Assembly (NCBI GenBank): GCA_910587505.1
Contig: CAJULD010000001.1
Location: 62,001-126,000 of the forward strand
From: an uncultured Oscillospiraceae bacterium
GTDB taxonomy: Bacteria; Bacillota; Clostridia; Oscillospirales; Oscillospiraceae
Direction: 5' to 3'
Length of the DNA stretch: 64,000 nt
In this document: positions 9,618 to 16,753 of the stretch, piece after piece
How the letters are laid out: each line of letters begins with the position of its first letter
How positions within the stretch are numbered: position 1 is the stretch's first letter
Made by a program: the position numbers and the translations under genes
Notes under the pieces: generated by a model
The model's input: the letters and a program-made list of their open reading frames with translations, nothing else
Database searches by the model: none
Told to the model about the DNA's origin: nothing

Positions 9618-9693
9618 AGTCGGAATGTTGGAAAGCGCGGGATGCGCTTCCCGTTGCTCCTTTCTTTCCAGATGAAATCAAGCGATGGTCGTA

Positions 9694-9711
9694 TTGTCAC
9701 ATTTTTCACAA
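9694..9711. promoter_or_regulatory. Candidate Rex operator upstream of cooS
   Basis: On the minus strand 18 bp read TTGTGAAAAATGTGACAA, 16 of 18 matching the Rex consensus TTGTGAAWWWWTTCACAA. It starts a few bases after the predicted transcription start. An overlapping inverted repeat CACAAT-AC-ATTGTG lies at 9707-9720. Rex represses fermentative and redox genes when NADH is low. Binding here is inference. Confidence 0.5.
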
Positions 9712-9723
9712 TACATTGTGCTC

Positions 9724-9752
9724 ATTTTAACAAAAAACCGGGAAGATTGCAA
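9724..9752 (-). promoter_or_regulatory. Promoter of cooS
   Basis: Minus strand: -35 TTGCAA, 17-bp spacer, -10 TAAAAT. Predicted start near 9717, about 100 nt before the cooS ATG. The 9618-9977 gap holds only this promoter, the Rex-like site and the terminator of the preceding gene. Confidence 0.6.
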
Positions 9753-9938
9753 GTGTCAAATCCCCCCAAGGGGGACTTTTTTTTGCTTTTACCGGCATGT
9801 TTCAAAAATTCAGCGGAATGACCAATTCCTTCCGGCCCGCGACGGGGCCACTGGACGAAAAGGGGGGCGTACCTGCGGAAATGATTGGAGATTTCCCGGT
9901 TTTTTGCCTCCAAAAAAGGAGAACCGGCGGACATGTCG

Positions 9939-9975
9939 AAAAAAAGAGGGCGGACGGCCTGCCGCCGTCCGCCTC
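9939..9975 (-). terminator. Intrinsic terminator after the WYL regulator
   Basis: GC-rich stem GAGGCGGACGG paired with CCGTCCGCCCTC (one bulge) followed on the minus strand by seven T. It starts 2 bp after the stop codon. Confidence 0.8.
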
Positions 9976-9977
9976 TT

Positions 9978-10250
9978 TCATGCATTTTTCCACCGTTTCA
10001 GGGTCGGGAACCAGCTGCGCATCATCCGCTCCGCTTCCTCCTGCGTGCCGAAGGGATGACCGTTCTCCTCGTTGAACTTCAGGTTGAAGGCGATCATATC
10101 CTCCATGGTGGCCCCTGGAGCGGTAAAGGCTCCGCCCTGATAGCAGTAGCAGCAGTATTCGCCGCTGAGGGAGCCGTCCGCCTCAGTCCCCCTGTCCCCG
10201 GGCCTGTCCAAAGGCATGCCGCAGCACTGACAGAATGTCCGATCTTCCAT
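9978..10250 (-). CDS. Possible internally initiated zinc-ribbon protein (90 aa)
   Basis: In-frame internal ATG at 10250 of the WYL fusion gene. It has a perfect AAGGAGG at 10259-10265 with 8-nt spacing, better than many real starts in this window. It would release the zinc ribbon as a 90-residue protein. In relatives this domain commonly occurs as a small stand-alone protein. Separate translation is inferred from the ribosome binding site alone. Confidence 0.45.
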   Translation of the reverse strand: MEDRTFCQCCGMPLDRPGDRGTEADGSLSGEYCCYCYQGGAFTAPGATMEDMIAFNLKFNEENGHPFGTQEEAERMMRSWFPTLKRWKNA

Positions 10251-11231
10251 TGAGAGTTCCTCCTTATTCTGCGCGGGGCGTTCTCCCCCGTCGTCGATAT
10301 CAGGATACTCCCTCAAACCTGACACGGTATGTCCTGTTTCATAGACCGCCAAAACTTTTTTTGCCTCCCGGACCAGCCTCTTCCGCCAGTCATCCGGCGA
10401 GAGGACCTCCAGCTGGCTGCCGAAGGACAGCAGAAACGACAGCAGCCACTGGTCCTCGGGAAAACTGCAGCGCACCGTCAGGCGTCCGTCCGGCTCCCGG
10501 ACGATCTGCCGGGGGTGGAAGTAGTCCCGCACCCGCCAGGCGGCGGCGGGCGCGAAGCGCAGATGCAGGTCCGCGCCCCGGACGGGAGCCGGGGGCTCCG
10601 GACGCTCCGGCGGACGGCGGAGCGGACAGCTCCCCTCCTCCATCGCCAGCGCCTCCATCCGGACCAGACGGAACAGACGCCAGTCCTGCCGGGACCGGCA
10701 GAAGGCAGACAGATACCAGCAGCCTCCCTTGAACACCAGCCGGGCGGGCTCCACGGTCCGGCGGCCCGTTTCCCCGGCGGCGCTGTGGTAGGTGAAGGAC
10801 AGAGGCCTGCGGGTCAGAATGGCCTCCTTCACCAGGGCGAAATTCTCCCGCTCCGCCGCTCCGCTTCCCCAGTCGGTGAAGTCCACCTCCAGCCAGCCGG
10901 CCCCCTCCCGGCGGAACATGGAGGTCAGCCGGGCCAGCGTCTCCCCCTCCGAGGCTCCGCCGGTGGCCATGATGGCCTGGAGGGCGAAGAGAATTTCGTC
11001 CTGCTGCGTCCGGGAGAGGAGGACTTTGTCCAGCACGAACTGCTCCATCAGGCAGATGCCGCCCCCCTGCCCCTTCCGGGTGAACACCGGGATACCCGCG
11101 GCGGACAGGGCATCCACGTCCCGGTAGACGGTCCGCTCCGACACCTCCAGCCGCCGAGCCAGCTCCCCGGCGGTGACGGACCGCTTTTCCATCAGAATGT
11201 ACAGTATTTCAAAAAGGCGGCTGTTTTTCAT
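9978..11231 (-). CDS. WYL-domain transcriptional regulator fused to a zinc-ribbon domain
   Basis: 417 residues. Residues 1-60 form a DeoR/HTH_11-type helix-turn-helix (VTAGELARRLEVSERTVYRDV). Residues about 130-320 are the WYL effector region (PLSFTYHSAAGETGRRTVEP). Residues 328-417 are a separate zinc-ribbon domain with Cys334, 336, 337 and Cys360, 361, 363 in CQCCGMPL and YCCYCYQGGAF, matching the small proteins of Pfam zinc_ribbon_2. The junction Met328 is preceded by AAGGAGG eight bases upstream, so the zinc ribbon may also be made alone. It follows the glycerate kinase stop by 15 bp and is probably co-transcribed with it. The target is unknown. Confidence 0.85.
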   Translation of the reverse strand: MKNSRLFEILYILMEKRSVTAGELARRLEVSERTVYRDVDALSAAGIPVFTRKGQGGGICLMEQFVLDKVLLSRTQQDEILFALQAIMATGGASEGETLARLTSMFRREGAGWLEVDFTDWGSGAAERENFALVKEAILTRRPLSFTYHSAAGETGRRTVEPARLVFKGGCWYLSAFCRSRQDWRLFRLVRMEALAMEEGSCPLRRPPERPEPPAPVRGADLHLRFAPAAAWRVRDYFHPRQIVREPDGRLTVRCSFPEDQWLLSFLLSFGSQLEVLSPDDWRKRLVREAKKVLAVYETGHTVSGLREYPDIDDGGERPAQNKEELSMEDRTFCQCCGMPLDRPGDRGTEADGSLSGEYCCYCYQGGAFTAPGATMEDMIAFNLKFNEENGHPFGTQEEAERMMRSWFPTLKRWKNA

Positions 11232-11246
11232 CGGGCTGAGCCCCTC

Positions 11247-12485
11247 CTATCCGATCAATCCCACGGCGATATCGTTGACGTTGGTCCCTGTCGGCCCGGT
11301 GATGATAAGATTCCCGATTGCCCCCAGCGCATGGTAGGAATCATTTTCCGCCATGGCCGCCTGATAATCGATCCCCTGCCGTTCCAGAGTTTCCATCGTA
11401 CCGCCGTCCACATATCCTCCTGCGGCATCCGTGGGACCGTCCGTACCGTCGGAGCCCACGCTGATGAGCGCCGCGTTGGGAATGCCGGCCAGCGCCGCCG
11501 CTGCGCTCAGCGCCAGCTCCTGGTTCCGTCCGCCCATGCCCTTTCCGGTCAGGTGGACCACGGTCTCCCCGCCGGCGATATACGCCAGCCGCCGGCCGTC
11601 CCCGCTGTGGGCCTTCAGCACCTCCGCCAGCTGCCGCCCGGCGTCCCTCGCTTCGCAGTCCAGACGGTCCGTCAGCAGGGTGGGCAGATATCCCATCTCC
11701 CGGCAAATCTCCTGCGCCGCCCGGCACAGCTCCCTCACGCTGCCGATGATCTCTGCGGTCACGTTTGTAATCCGCTTCGGCGTTTCCCGCTCCAGGGCCC
11801 GGCAGGCCGCTGCGCTCAGAACCAGACCATACCGCCGCGCGATTTCCTGCGCCTGACCGGAGGTGGTGGAATCGGCCGCCGCGGGGCCGGACGCGATCAT
11901 ATCCAGCGAATCCCCCAGAACGTCCGACAGTACGAGGGTATGTACATGGGCCGGATCGCACCACTGGGCAAAGCGGCCCCCCTTGACCTCTGAAAGATGC
12001 TTTCGCAGGGTATTGATCTCCATGATTCCGGCTCCCCCGGCCAAAAGCCGGCCGGTAATGTCCTGCAACTCCTCCAGAGAGATGAGCGGCTTTTCAAACA
12101 GGGCGCTGCCGCCGCCGGAGAGCAGGAAAAGGACCGTATCCTCCGGACGGAGGCGCTCCGTCATGTCCAATACGGCCTGGGTGCCTCGAATTCCATTTTC
12201 ATCGGGGACGGGGTGCCCGCCCTCAAAGCAGACCAGCGGCGGCAGCGCATGGCGGACATGTCCGTATTTTGTGACGACGATTCCCTGCGCAACCGGCTGC
12301 CGCAGAGTGCGCAGCGCAGCGCCGGCCATCTGCCAGGCGGCCTTGCCCGCCGCGGCCAGAAAAACTCTTCCCGGGAACGCTTTATCCGCCAATGCACAGG
12401 CCACCGCCCTGTCGGGGCGTATCGAGTTGATTGCCTGGCGTACAATGGATTCCGCGTCCTGGCGCAGTTTTTTCCTCATACTCAT
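11247..12485 (-). CDS. Glycerate 2-kinase (MOFRL family)
   Basis: 412 residues of the DUF4147-MOFRL family (TtuD/GckA type), which phosphorylate D-glycerate to 2-phosphoglycerate with ATP. The N-terminal Rossmann-like domain holds AAAGKAAWQM and LLSGGGSALF. The C-terminal MOFRL domain holds GSDGTDGPTDAAGG and ITGPTGTNVND. GGAGGGAACGCC precedes the ATG at 12485; an alternative ATG lies two codons on. Length is normal for the family. It links serine or glyoxylate breakdown to glycolysis. It is followed closely by the WYL regulator, which may sense a related metabolite. Confidence 0.93.
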   Translation of the reverse strand: MSMRKKLRQDAESIVRQAINSIRPDRAVACALADKAFPGRVFLAAAGKAAWQMAGAALRTLRQPVAQGIVVTKYGHVRHALPPLVCFEGGHPVPDENGIRGTQAVLDMTERLRPEDTVLFLLSGGGSALFEKPLISLEELQDITGRLLAGGAGIMEINTLRKHLSEVKGGRFAQWCDPAHVHTLVLSDVLGDSLDMIASGPAAADSTTSGQAQEIARRYGLVLSAAACRALERETPKRITNVTAEIIGSVRELCRAAQEICREMGYLPTLLTDRLDCEARDAGRQLAEVLKAHSGDGRRLAYIAGGETVVHLTGKGMGGRNQELALSAAAALAGIPNAALISVGSDGTDGPTDAAGGYVDGGTMETLERQGIDYQAAMAENDSYHALGAIGNLIITGPTGTNVNDIAVGLIG

Positions 12486-12539
12486 GGCGTTCCCTCCGCA
12501 ATCAGCTTCTCAGATTGTCCTGCGCCGGCGGCCTGCTCC

Positions 12540-12568
12540 GGGTACTTTCCCTGCGGGGAAAAGTACCC
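12540..12568. repeat. GTACTTT hairpin (family B-like)
   Basis: GGGTACTTT at 12540-12548 and AAAGTACCC at 12560-12568, with CCC/GGG extending the stem. It lies between pilT and the glycerate kinase. Confidence 0.5.
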
Positions 12569-12600
12569 GCGGGGCCGGGACGGGCCCCCGGAACGAAGGA

Positions 12601-12629
12601 AAGGGGGAGGACGCAGGCCTCCCCCTTTC
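12601..12629 (-). terminator. Terminator of the pilus-like operon
   Basis: Perfect 11-bp stem AAAGGGGGAGG/CCTCCCCCTTT just after the pilT stop codon. The minus-strand tail TTTCCTTCGTT is only moderately T-rich. Confidence 0.6.
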
Positions 12630-12641
12630 ACAATAAATTCT

Positions 12642-13703
12642 CTACCGCCCCAGCTTCTTTTGCAGCTGATCGGGATTCATGGCGCAGCGCATGGCGGTCT
12701 CCGCCGTAATCCGTCCGGCCCTGAACAGACGGAGGATAGACTCATCCATGCTGATCATCCCCTCCGCCGCGCTGGTCTGGATCACGGAATCGATCTGATG
12801 GATGCGGCTGTCCCGGACCATGCTGCGCACGGCGGTGTTCAGATGCATGATCTCAAAGGCCGGAACCAGCGCGCCGTCGGTGGTGGGCAGCAGCTGCTGG
12901 CTGATGACCGTTTTAAGCACCTGAGCCAGCTGCACGCGGACCTGCTGCTGCTGCGCGGGGGGAAAGACGTCGATGATCCGGTCGATGGTGTTCACCGCGC
13001 CCACCGTGTGCAGCGTGGAAATCACCAGATGTCCGGTCTCCGCCGCCGTCATGGCGGTCTGGATGGTCTCCAGGTCCCGCATCTCGCCCAGCAGTATCAC
13101 GTCCGGGGCCTGCCGGAGACTGGCCCGGAGGGCGGTGACGTAGCTGGCGGTGTCCATGGCCAGCTCCCGCTGGCTGATGATGCTTTTATCGTTCCGGTGG
13201 AGATACTCGATGGGGTCCTCGATGGTGATGATATGGGCGTCCCGGCTGTGGTTCACCGCGTCCACCACGCAGGCCAGCGTGGTGGACTTGCCGCCGCCGG
13301 CGGGGCCGGTGACCAGCACCATGCCGCGGCTCAAGCCGGCGATCTTCATGACCTCCTCCGGAATGTCCACCGCCCGCCAGTCCGGGATGCCGAAGCTGAC
13401 CACCCGGATTACCGCCGCCAGAGAGCCCCTCTGCCGGTAGGTGTTCACCCGGAACCGGGCCAGGTCGGCCACGGACAGGGAAAAGTCGTCGTCTCCCACC
13501 GACAGGCACCGGTCGATGGACCGGTGGGCCAGCACGTACAGCTCCCGCACCAGGGCCTCCGATTCCTCCGGCGTCAGCCGCCCCTCCTGAATGGCGGCAA
13601 GGCCGCCCTCCCGCTTCATGGACACCGCCTTGCCGGCGATCACGAACAGGTCGGAGGCGTTTTCGTCCACCGCCCGCTTCAGATATGTCAGGACACTTTC
13701 CAT
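12642..13703 (-). CDS. pilT: PilT-type pilus retraction ATPase
   Basis: 353-residue secretion ATPase that powers retraction of type IV pili. Walker A is GPAGGGKSTT, followed by the Asp box ITIEDPIEY, Walker B VILLGEMRDLETI and the His box TGHLVISTLHT. PilT rather than PilB is indicated by the length and by the C-terminal segment AVRSMVRDSRIHQIDSVIQ, which corresponds to the AIRNLIRE retraction motif. GAGGAGAGGAAACG precedes the ATG. It is the last gene of a minus-strand cluster with gspF and pilin-like genes. A PilB assembly ATPase is not present in this window. Confidence 0.93.
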   Translation of the reverse strand: MESVLTYLKRAVDENASDLFVIAGKAVSMKREGGLAAIQEGRLTPEESEALVRELYVLAHRSIDRCLSVGDDDFSLSVADLARFRVNTYRQRGSLAAVIRVVSFGIPDWRAVDIPEEVMKIAGLSRGMVLVTGPAGGGKSTTLACVVDAVNHSRDAHIITIEDPIEYLHRNDKSIISQRELAMDTASYVTALRASLRQAPDVILLGEMRDLETIQTAMTAAETGHLVISTLHTVGAVNTIDRIIDVFPPAQQQQVRVQLAQVLKTVISQQLLPTTDGALVPAFEIMHLNTAVRSMVRDSRIHQIDSVIQTSAAEGMISMDESILRLFRAGRITAETAMRCAMNPDQLQKKLGR

Positions 13704-13852
13704 CGTTTCCTCTCCTCATTTCATCCTGTTTCCCGATGAAAAGCGCAGCGTCGTCACCGGGCAAAAATCCTGCCCGCCTTCACTGAAAAAGGCGGTTTGA
13801 GACTTTCAGAAGTCCCTGCCGGGCACAATCTGAAATTCCTGAAAGCTGTTTG

Positions 13853-13878
13853 ATTCTTTTTCTTTCAGGAAAAAGAAT
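13853..13878. repeat. Family B hairpin repeat after the pilin-like gene
   Basis: ATTCTTTTT and AAAAAGAAT inverted repeat whose right arm ends one base before the TAA of the gene at 13879-14268. The 13704-13878 gap otherwise holds nothing recognisable. Confidence 0.7.
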
Positions 13879-14268
13879 TTATTCCTGCTGCCCGTCCCAC
13901 ACCGTCATGGTGTTATCCGGCTCCCAGCTGCCGGTGTAGGCCGTCTGCCAGCGGAGGATATCCCCGCTGCCGGTATCCACTTCCACATACAGCGTCTGAT
14001 TTTCTCCCACCGGCAGGGAGAAGGCCGCCCGGCCCTCATAAATCTCCACACCGTCAGGCACGGTTCCGCCGGAGCGGATGGCCGCAACGCGCGCCACCGC
14101 CTCCCGGTCGGATGCGTAGTAGTCCGCCGCGTTCTGCGCCGTCATGGCGGTCAGCTTCGCCTCCCGATCCGCCGTGGCGATGGTCAGTACGGCGAACACC
14201 GCCAGGCACAGCACGCAGAAGATCATCACCAGGCTCACCGCGCCGGATACGCCGCCGCCACGCTTCAT
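13879..14268 (-). CDS. Small membrane-anchored protein of the pilus-like cluster
   Basis: 129 residues with one N-terminal transmembrane helix (VSLVMIFCVLCLAVFAVLTI) and an extracytoplasmic domain of about 95 residues. It begins MKRGGGVSGAVSL, resembling a minor-pilin N-terminus but with no Glu at position +5. CGGAGGTGGCGTC precedes the ATG, which overlaps the stop of the upstream pilin gene by 4 bp (ATGA). A minor pilin or assembly protein is inferred from context only. No family recognised. Confidence 0.7.
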   Translation of the reverse strand: MKRGGGVSGAVSLVMIFCVLCLAVFAVLTIATADREAKLTAMTAQNAADYYASDREAVARVAAIRSGGTVPDGVEIYEGRAAFSLPVGENQTLYVEVDTGSGDILRWQTAYTGSWEPDNTMTVWDGQQE

Positions 14269-14747
14269 GACGCCACCTCCGTATCATCCGGCAATGCCGC
14301 AATGCTCCACATCAGGATGGATTCTCCCGTGGTCTCCCCCTCAGCGCGGGTATAACGCCTGACCTCCAGCAATGCGCCGGTATACCCCGGCGCTTCCCCC
14401 GCCAGCAGCAGGTCCGGGGCGATGGTCAGCTCAAAGGTCCCCTGCTCTCCGGCCGGGAGCTTCTGCCAGTTCTCATCGAATTCCACAAACAGGGCGGCTT
14501 CCTGCACTATATCGCCGCCGGTGAGCTCCGCCGTCTTTCTCAGGTCGCCTCCGGCGGCCTTGAAGCAGTCCGCGGCGGAGCGGGCCTCGCTGACGGCCCG
14601 GTTCAGATCCGCGCTGTCCCGGCTCATAATCTCCGCGCGGACGAACAGTCCCACGCAGATGGCCGCGCACAGGGAAAAGACTCCCACCGCAATCAGCAGC
14701 TCGATGGCAAACAGGCCGGAGCGGGTTGGTTTGATCCGTTCCTGCAT
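14265..14747 (-). CDS. Pseudopilin-like protein
   Basis: 160 residues. The N-terminus has RSGLFAIELLIAVGVFSL: a Gly at -1, hydrophobic residues and Glu at +5, the prepilin peptidase motif, followed by a 20-residue hydrophobic helix. The globular part is unrecognised. I prefer the ATG at 14747, which follows the previous stop by 1 nt and has AAGGAG 11 nt upstream, over a GTG at 14759. It overlaps the next gene by 4 bp. Probably a minor pilin of a type IV or competence-type pilus. Confidence 0.8.
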   Translation of the reverse strand: MQERIKPTRSGLFAIELLIAVGVFSLCAAICVGLFVRAEIMSRDSADLNRAVSEARSAADCFKAAGGDLRKTAELTGGDIVQEAALFVEFDENWQKLPAGEQGTFELTIAPDLLLAGEAPGYTGALLEVRRYTRAEGETTGESILMWSIAALPDDTEVAS

Positions 14748-14748
14748 C

Positions 14749-15222
14749 CTATCCCACACTCCTTATCAGTATGTCCGCCGACTGAACCACTCCGTCCGGG
14801 CCGGTCAGCGCAAGGCGCAGCAGTCCCGGCGCGGGCCGGCTGATCTCCAGCGCCCGGGCGGGGGAAACGGCCTCGCCGAATTCCGGGTCCGACTCCCAGC
14901 CCTGCTCGCACAGCATCTCCATGAGATTCCCGTCGCATACGTACAGAATGGTTTCATACACGGTTCCCTCAAACTCCTGGTACAGGAAGATCCCGTCCCC
15001 GTCGCCGAAGGGCTTTACCTCCACCAGTCCCGCAGCGTCGCTGGCGTGGAGCTTGGCGGCGACGTAGCTCAGGCTCACCCGGCCGGCGGCGCTCTCCTCC
15101 ACCCGGTCCGCCACCCGGCGATAAACCGACGCTCCGGCGGCCAGACTGAGCAGCAGCGTCGCGCCGAATACGCATGTCAGCGCCAGGGCCGCCAGGGTCC
15201 CCGCGCCGCTCTGCCGCCTCAT
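14749..15222 (-). CDS. Pilus-cluster anchored protein, DUF4860-like
   Basis: 157 residues with one N-terminal transmembrane helix (TLAALALTCVFGATLLLSL) after a short basic head, then an extracytoplasmic domain with RVSLSYVAAKLHASD and YETILYVCDGNLMEML. This pattern resembles the DUF4860 proteins found in clostridial pilus operons; the match is from memory. GGAGGAGGTGACCTC precedes the ATG, and the start overlaps the upstream gene by 4 bp. Probably an exported pilus component. Confidence 0.7.
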   Translation of the reverse strand: MRRQSGAGTLAALALTCVFGATLLLSLAAGASVYRRVADRVEESAAGRVSLSYVAAKLHASDAAGLVEVKPFGDGDGIFLYQEFEGTVYETILYVCDGNLMEMLCEQGWESDPEFGEAVSPARALEISRPAPGLLRLALTGPDGVVQSADILIRSVG

Positions 15223-15563
15223 GAGGTCACCTCCTCCAGGTCCGCCAGCTCGATCACCGTCACGTCGGGACGGATGTTGGAGGCGAAGATGTCATAGAAC
15301 ACCGCGTACTTTTCCTCGTCGATGGCCAGTCCGCTTTTGGCCTTCAGATCCTGATAGCTGGCGGGATAGACCCCGTCCAGGGCGTAGCAGCCAGTCACCG
15401 CCCGGTTGACGGCCTCCTGCGCCATGCGCAGGCCCTCCCGGTCGGAGACCTCCGCCGCCTCCCGGACGCCCCGGACCATCCAGACCGCCACGGCGGCAAA
15501 CACCAGCAGCCCCAGAATCAGGGAGACCCAGCCGCTCTTACTCTGATACTTCCGTTTTTTCAT
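15219..15563 (-). CDS. Small pilin-like protein downstream of gspF
   Basis: 114 residues: basic head MKKRKYQSKSGW, a hydrophobic helix (VSLILGLLVFAAVAVWMV) and a domain with AVNRAVTGCYALDGVYPASYQDL. The last part recalls the region after the helix in type II/IV pseudopilins, which often reads CYALEGxYP. There is no Glu +5. An alternative start at 15575 would overlap the gspF stop as ATGA and add four residues. It is the second gene of the cluster and probably a pilus subunit. Confidence 0.75.
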   Translation of the reverse strand: MKKRKYQSKSGWVSLILGLLVFAAVAVWMVRGVREAAEVSDREGLRMAQEAVNRAVTGCYALDGVYPASYQDLKAKSGLAIDEEKYAVFYDIFASNIRPDVTVIELADLEEVTS

Positions 15564-15571
15564 AGGCCGCC

Positions 15572-16618
15572 TCATCCGATGGTGGACAGCAGGCCCATCA
15601 GCGGCAGCATCACGCTCAGCAGGATCACCCCCGCCAGCGCGCTGGTGATGACCACAATGGCCGGCTCGATGGCCCCCACCGTCCGGTCGATGCGCCTGAG
15701 GCTCTCCTCCTCCTGCCGCCGGGCCAGATCCTCCAGAGTGTCGGGCAGGGACCCGGTCTGCTCCGCCAGCTTCAGCAGCCGGCAGTCGCGGCCGGAGAAC
15801 ATGCCGCTTTTTGCCAGCGCGTCGGCGGGGCTGCCGCCGGCTTCGATATCCTTCCGGCACTGCTCCGTCTTCTCGTCGATTTCCTTCGCACCGCCGCAGA
15901 GCCTGGCAGACAGCTCCACGGATTCCTCCATGGTCAGTCCGCTGGCCACCGCCATGGACAGGGAGGAGGCGAACCGGGACACGGCCATCTGGCCCAGAAT
16001 GCCCCGCCCGCCGAACCGGCGGCGGAACCAGAGGGTGAACTTTTCCCGCAGGGCGGGAACCAGCCCCACCACCAGCGCGGCGGCGGCGACCAGCACCAGC
16101 GCCACGGCAAGGCCTGTCCCGGCCCTGGCCAGCACGGCCCCGGCGTTCATCATGCCGGTGGCCACCGCGCCCATGCGGACGCCCAGCTGGGCGAAGACCC
16201 GGTCGAACACGGGCAGCACCTGGGTCACAAGCAGCACCACCACCGCCACCATCACGGCGAACAGGGTCACCGGCACCGTCACCGCCCCACGGATATCCGC
16301 GGCCATGCGCAGCTGCCGGTCATAGTGGCGCTGGAGGGAGAGGAGCACATCCTCCAGCCGCCCGGTCTCCTCCGCCAGGGACACCATGTCGGTCATATAC
16401 GCGGGGAAAGCCCCTGACTCCCGCAGGGCGGAAGCCAGAGGCATACCTTCCTCCGTTGACCGGCACAGCGAGTCCAGCCAGGACCGGGTATCCGGGTCCG
16501 TTTCATCCTCCCGCAGCATGGACAGGCCCTCGGCCAGAGGGACGCCGGACCGGACCAGCTGATAGAGCTCCCGGCAGAAAACCGGAAGATAGGGAGCGGG
16601 GACGCGCAGTCGTTTCAT
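15572..16618 (-). CDS. GspF/PilC-type inner-membrane platform protein
   Basis: 348 residues with the two repeated T2SSF domains of type II secretion and type IV pilus platforms. The first is about residues 8-128 (FCRELYQLVRSGVPLAEGL) and the second about 213-335 (FASSLSMAVASGLTMEESV), with three membrane helices. It anchors the assembly ATPase and pilin polymerisation. TCGGAGG precedes the ATG. It is the first gene of the cluster and its stop overlaps the alternative start of the next gene. The assembly ATPase that should dock to it is not in view. Confidence 0.92.
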   Translation of the reverse strand: MKRLRVPAPYLPVFCRELYQLVRSGVPLAEGLSMLREDETDPDTRSWLDSLCRSTEEGMPLASALRESGAFPAYMTDMVSLAEETGRLEDVLLSLQRHYDRQLRMAADIRGAVTVPVTLFAVMVAVVVLLVTQVLPVFDRVFAQLGVRMGAVATGMMNAGAVLARAGTGLAVALVLVAAAALVVGLVPALREKFTLWFRRRFGGRGILGQMAVSRFASSLSMAVASGLTMEESVELSARLCGGAKEIDEKTEQCRKDIEAGGSPADALAKSGMFSGRDCRLLKLAEQTGSLPDTLEDLARRQEEESLRRIDRTVGAIEPAIVVITSALAGVILLSVMLPLMGLLSTIG

Positions 16619-16651
16619 ATATAGTTACCTCCGAATCAAACAGGAAATGGT

Positions 16652-16691
16652 CTGGTATGCTTCCTGTACTTTTGTACAGGAAGCATACCAG
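16652..16691. repeat. Perfect 18-bp inverted repeat with TTTT loop
   Basis: CTGGTATGCTTCCTGTAC at 16652-16669 and its exact complement at 16674-16691. It lies between the transglutaminase-like gene and gspF. There is no T-tract on either side, so it is not a classical terminator. Confidence 0.8.
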
Positions 16692-16753
16692 CGTTGCAGG
16701 CGGCGGCAGCCGCAGGACATGAAACAGATTACTTTTTACTTTGCAGGCAGGGA

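Noticed and set aside
9694..9711. CooA (CO sensor) operator
   Set aside because: CooA sites are TGTCA-N6-CGACA-like. The sequence fits the Rex consensus better, and no CooA gene is seen.
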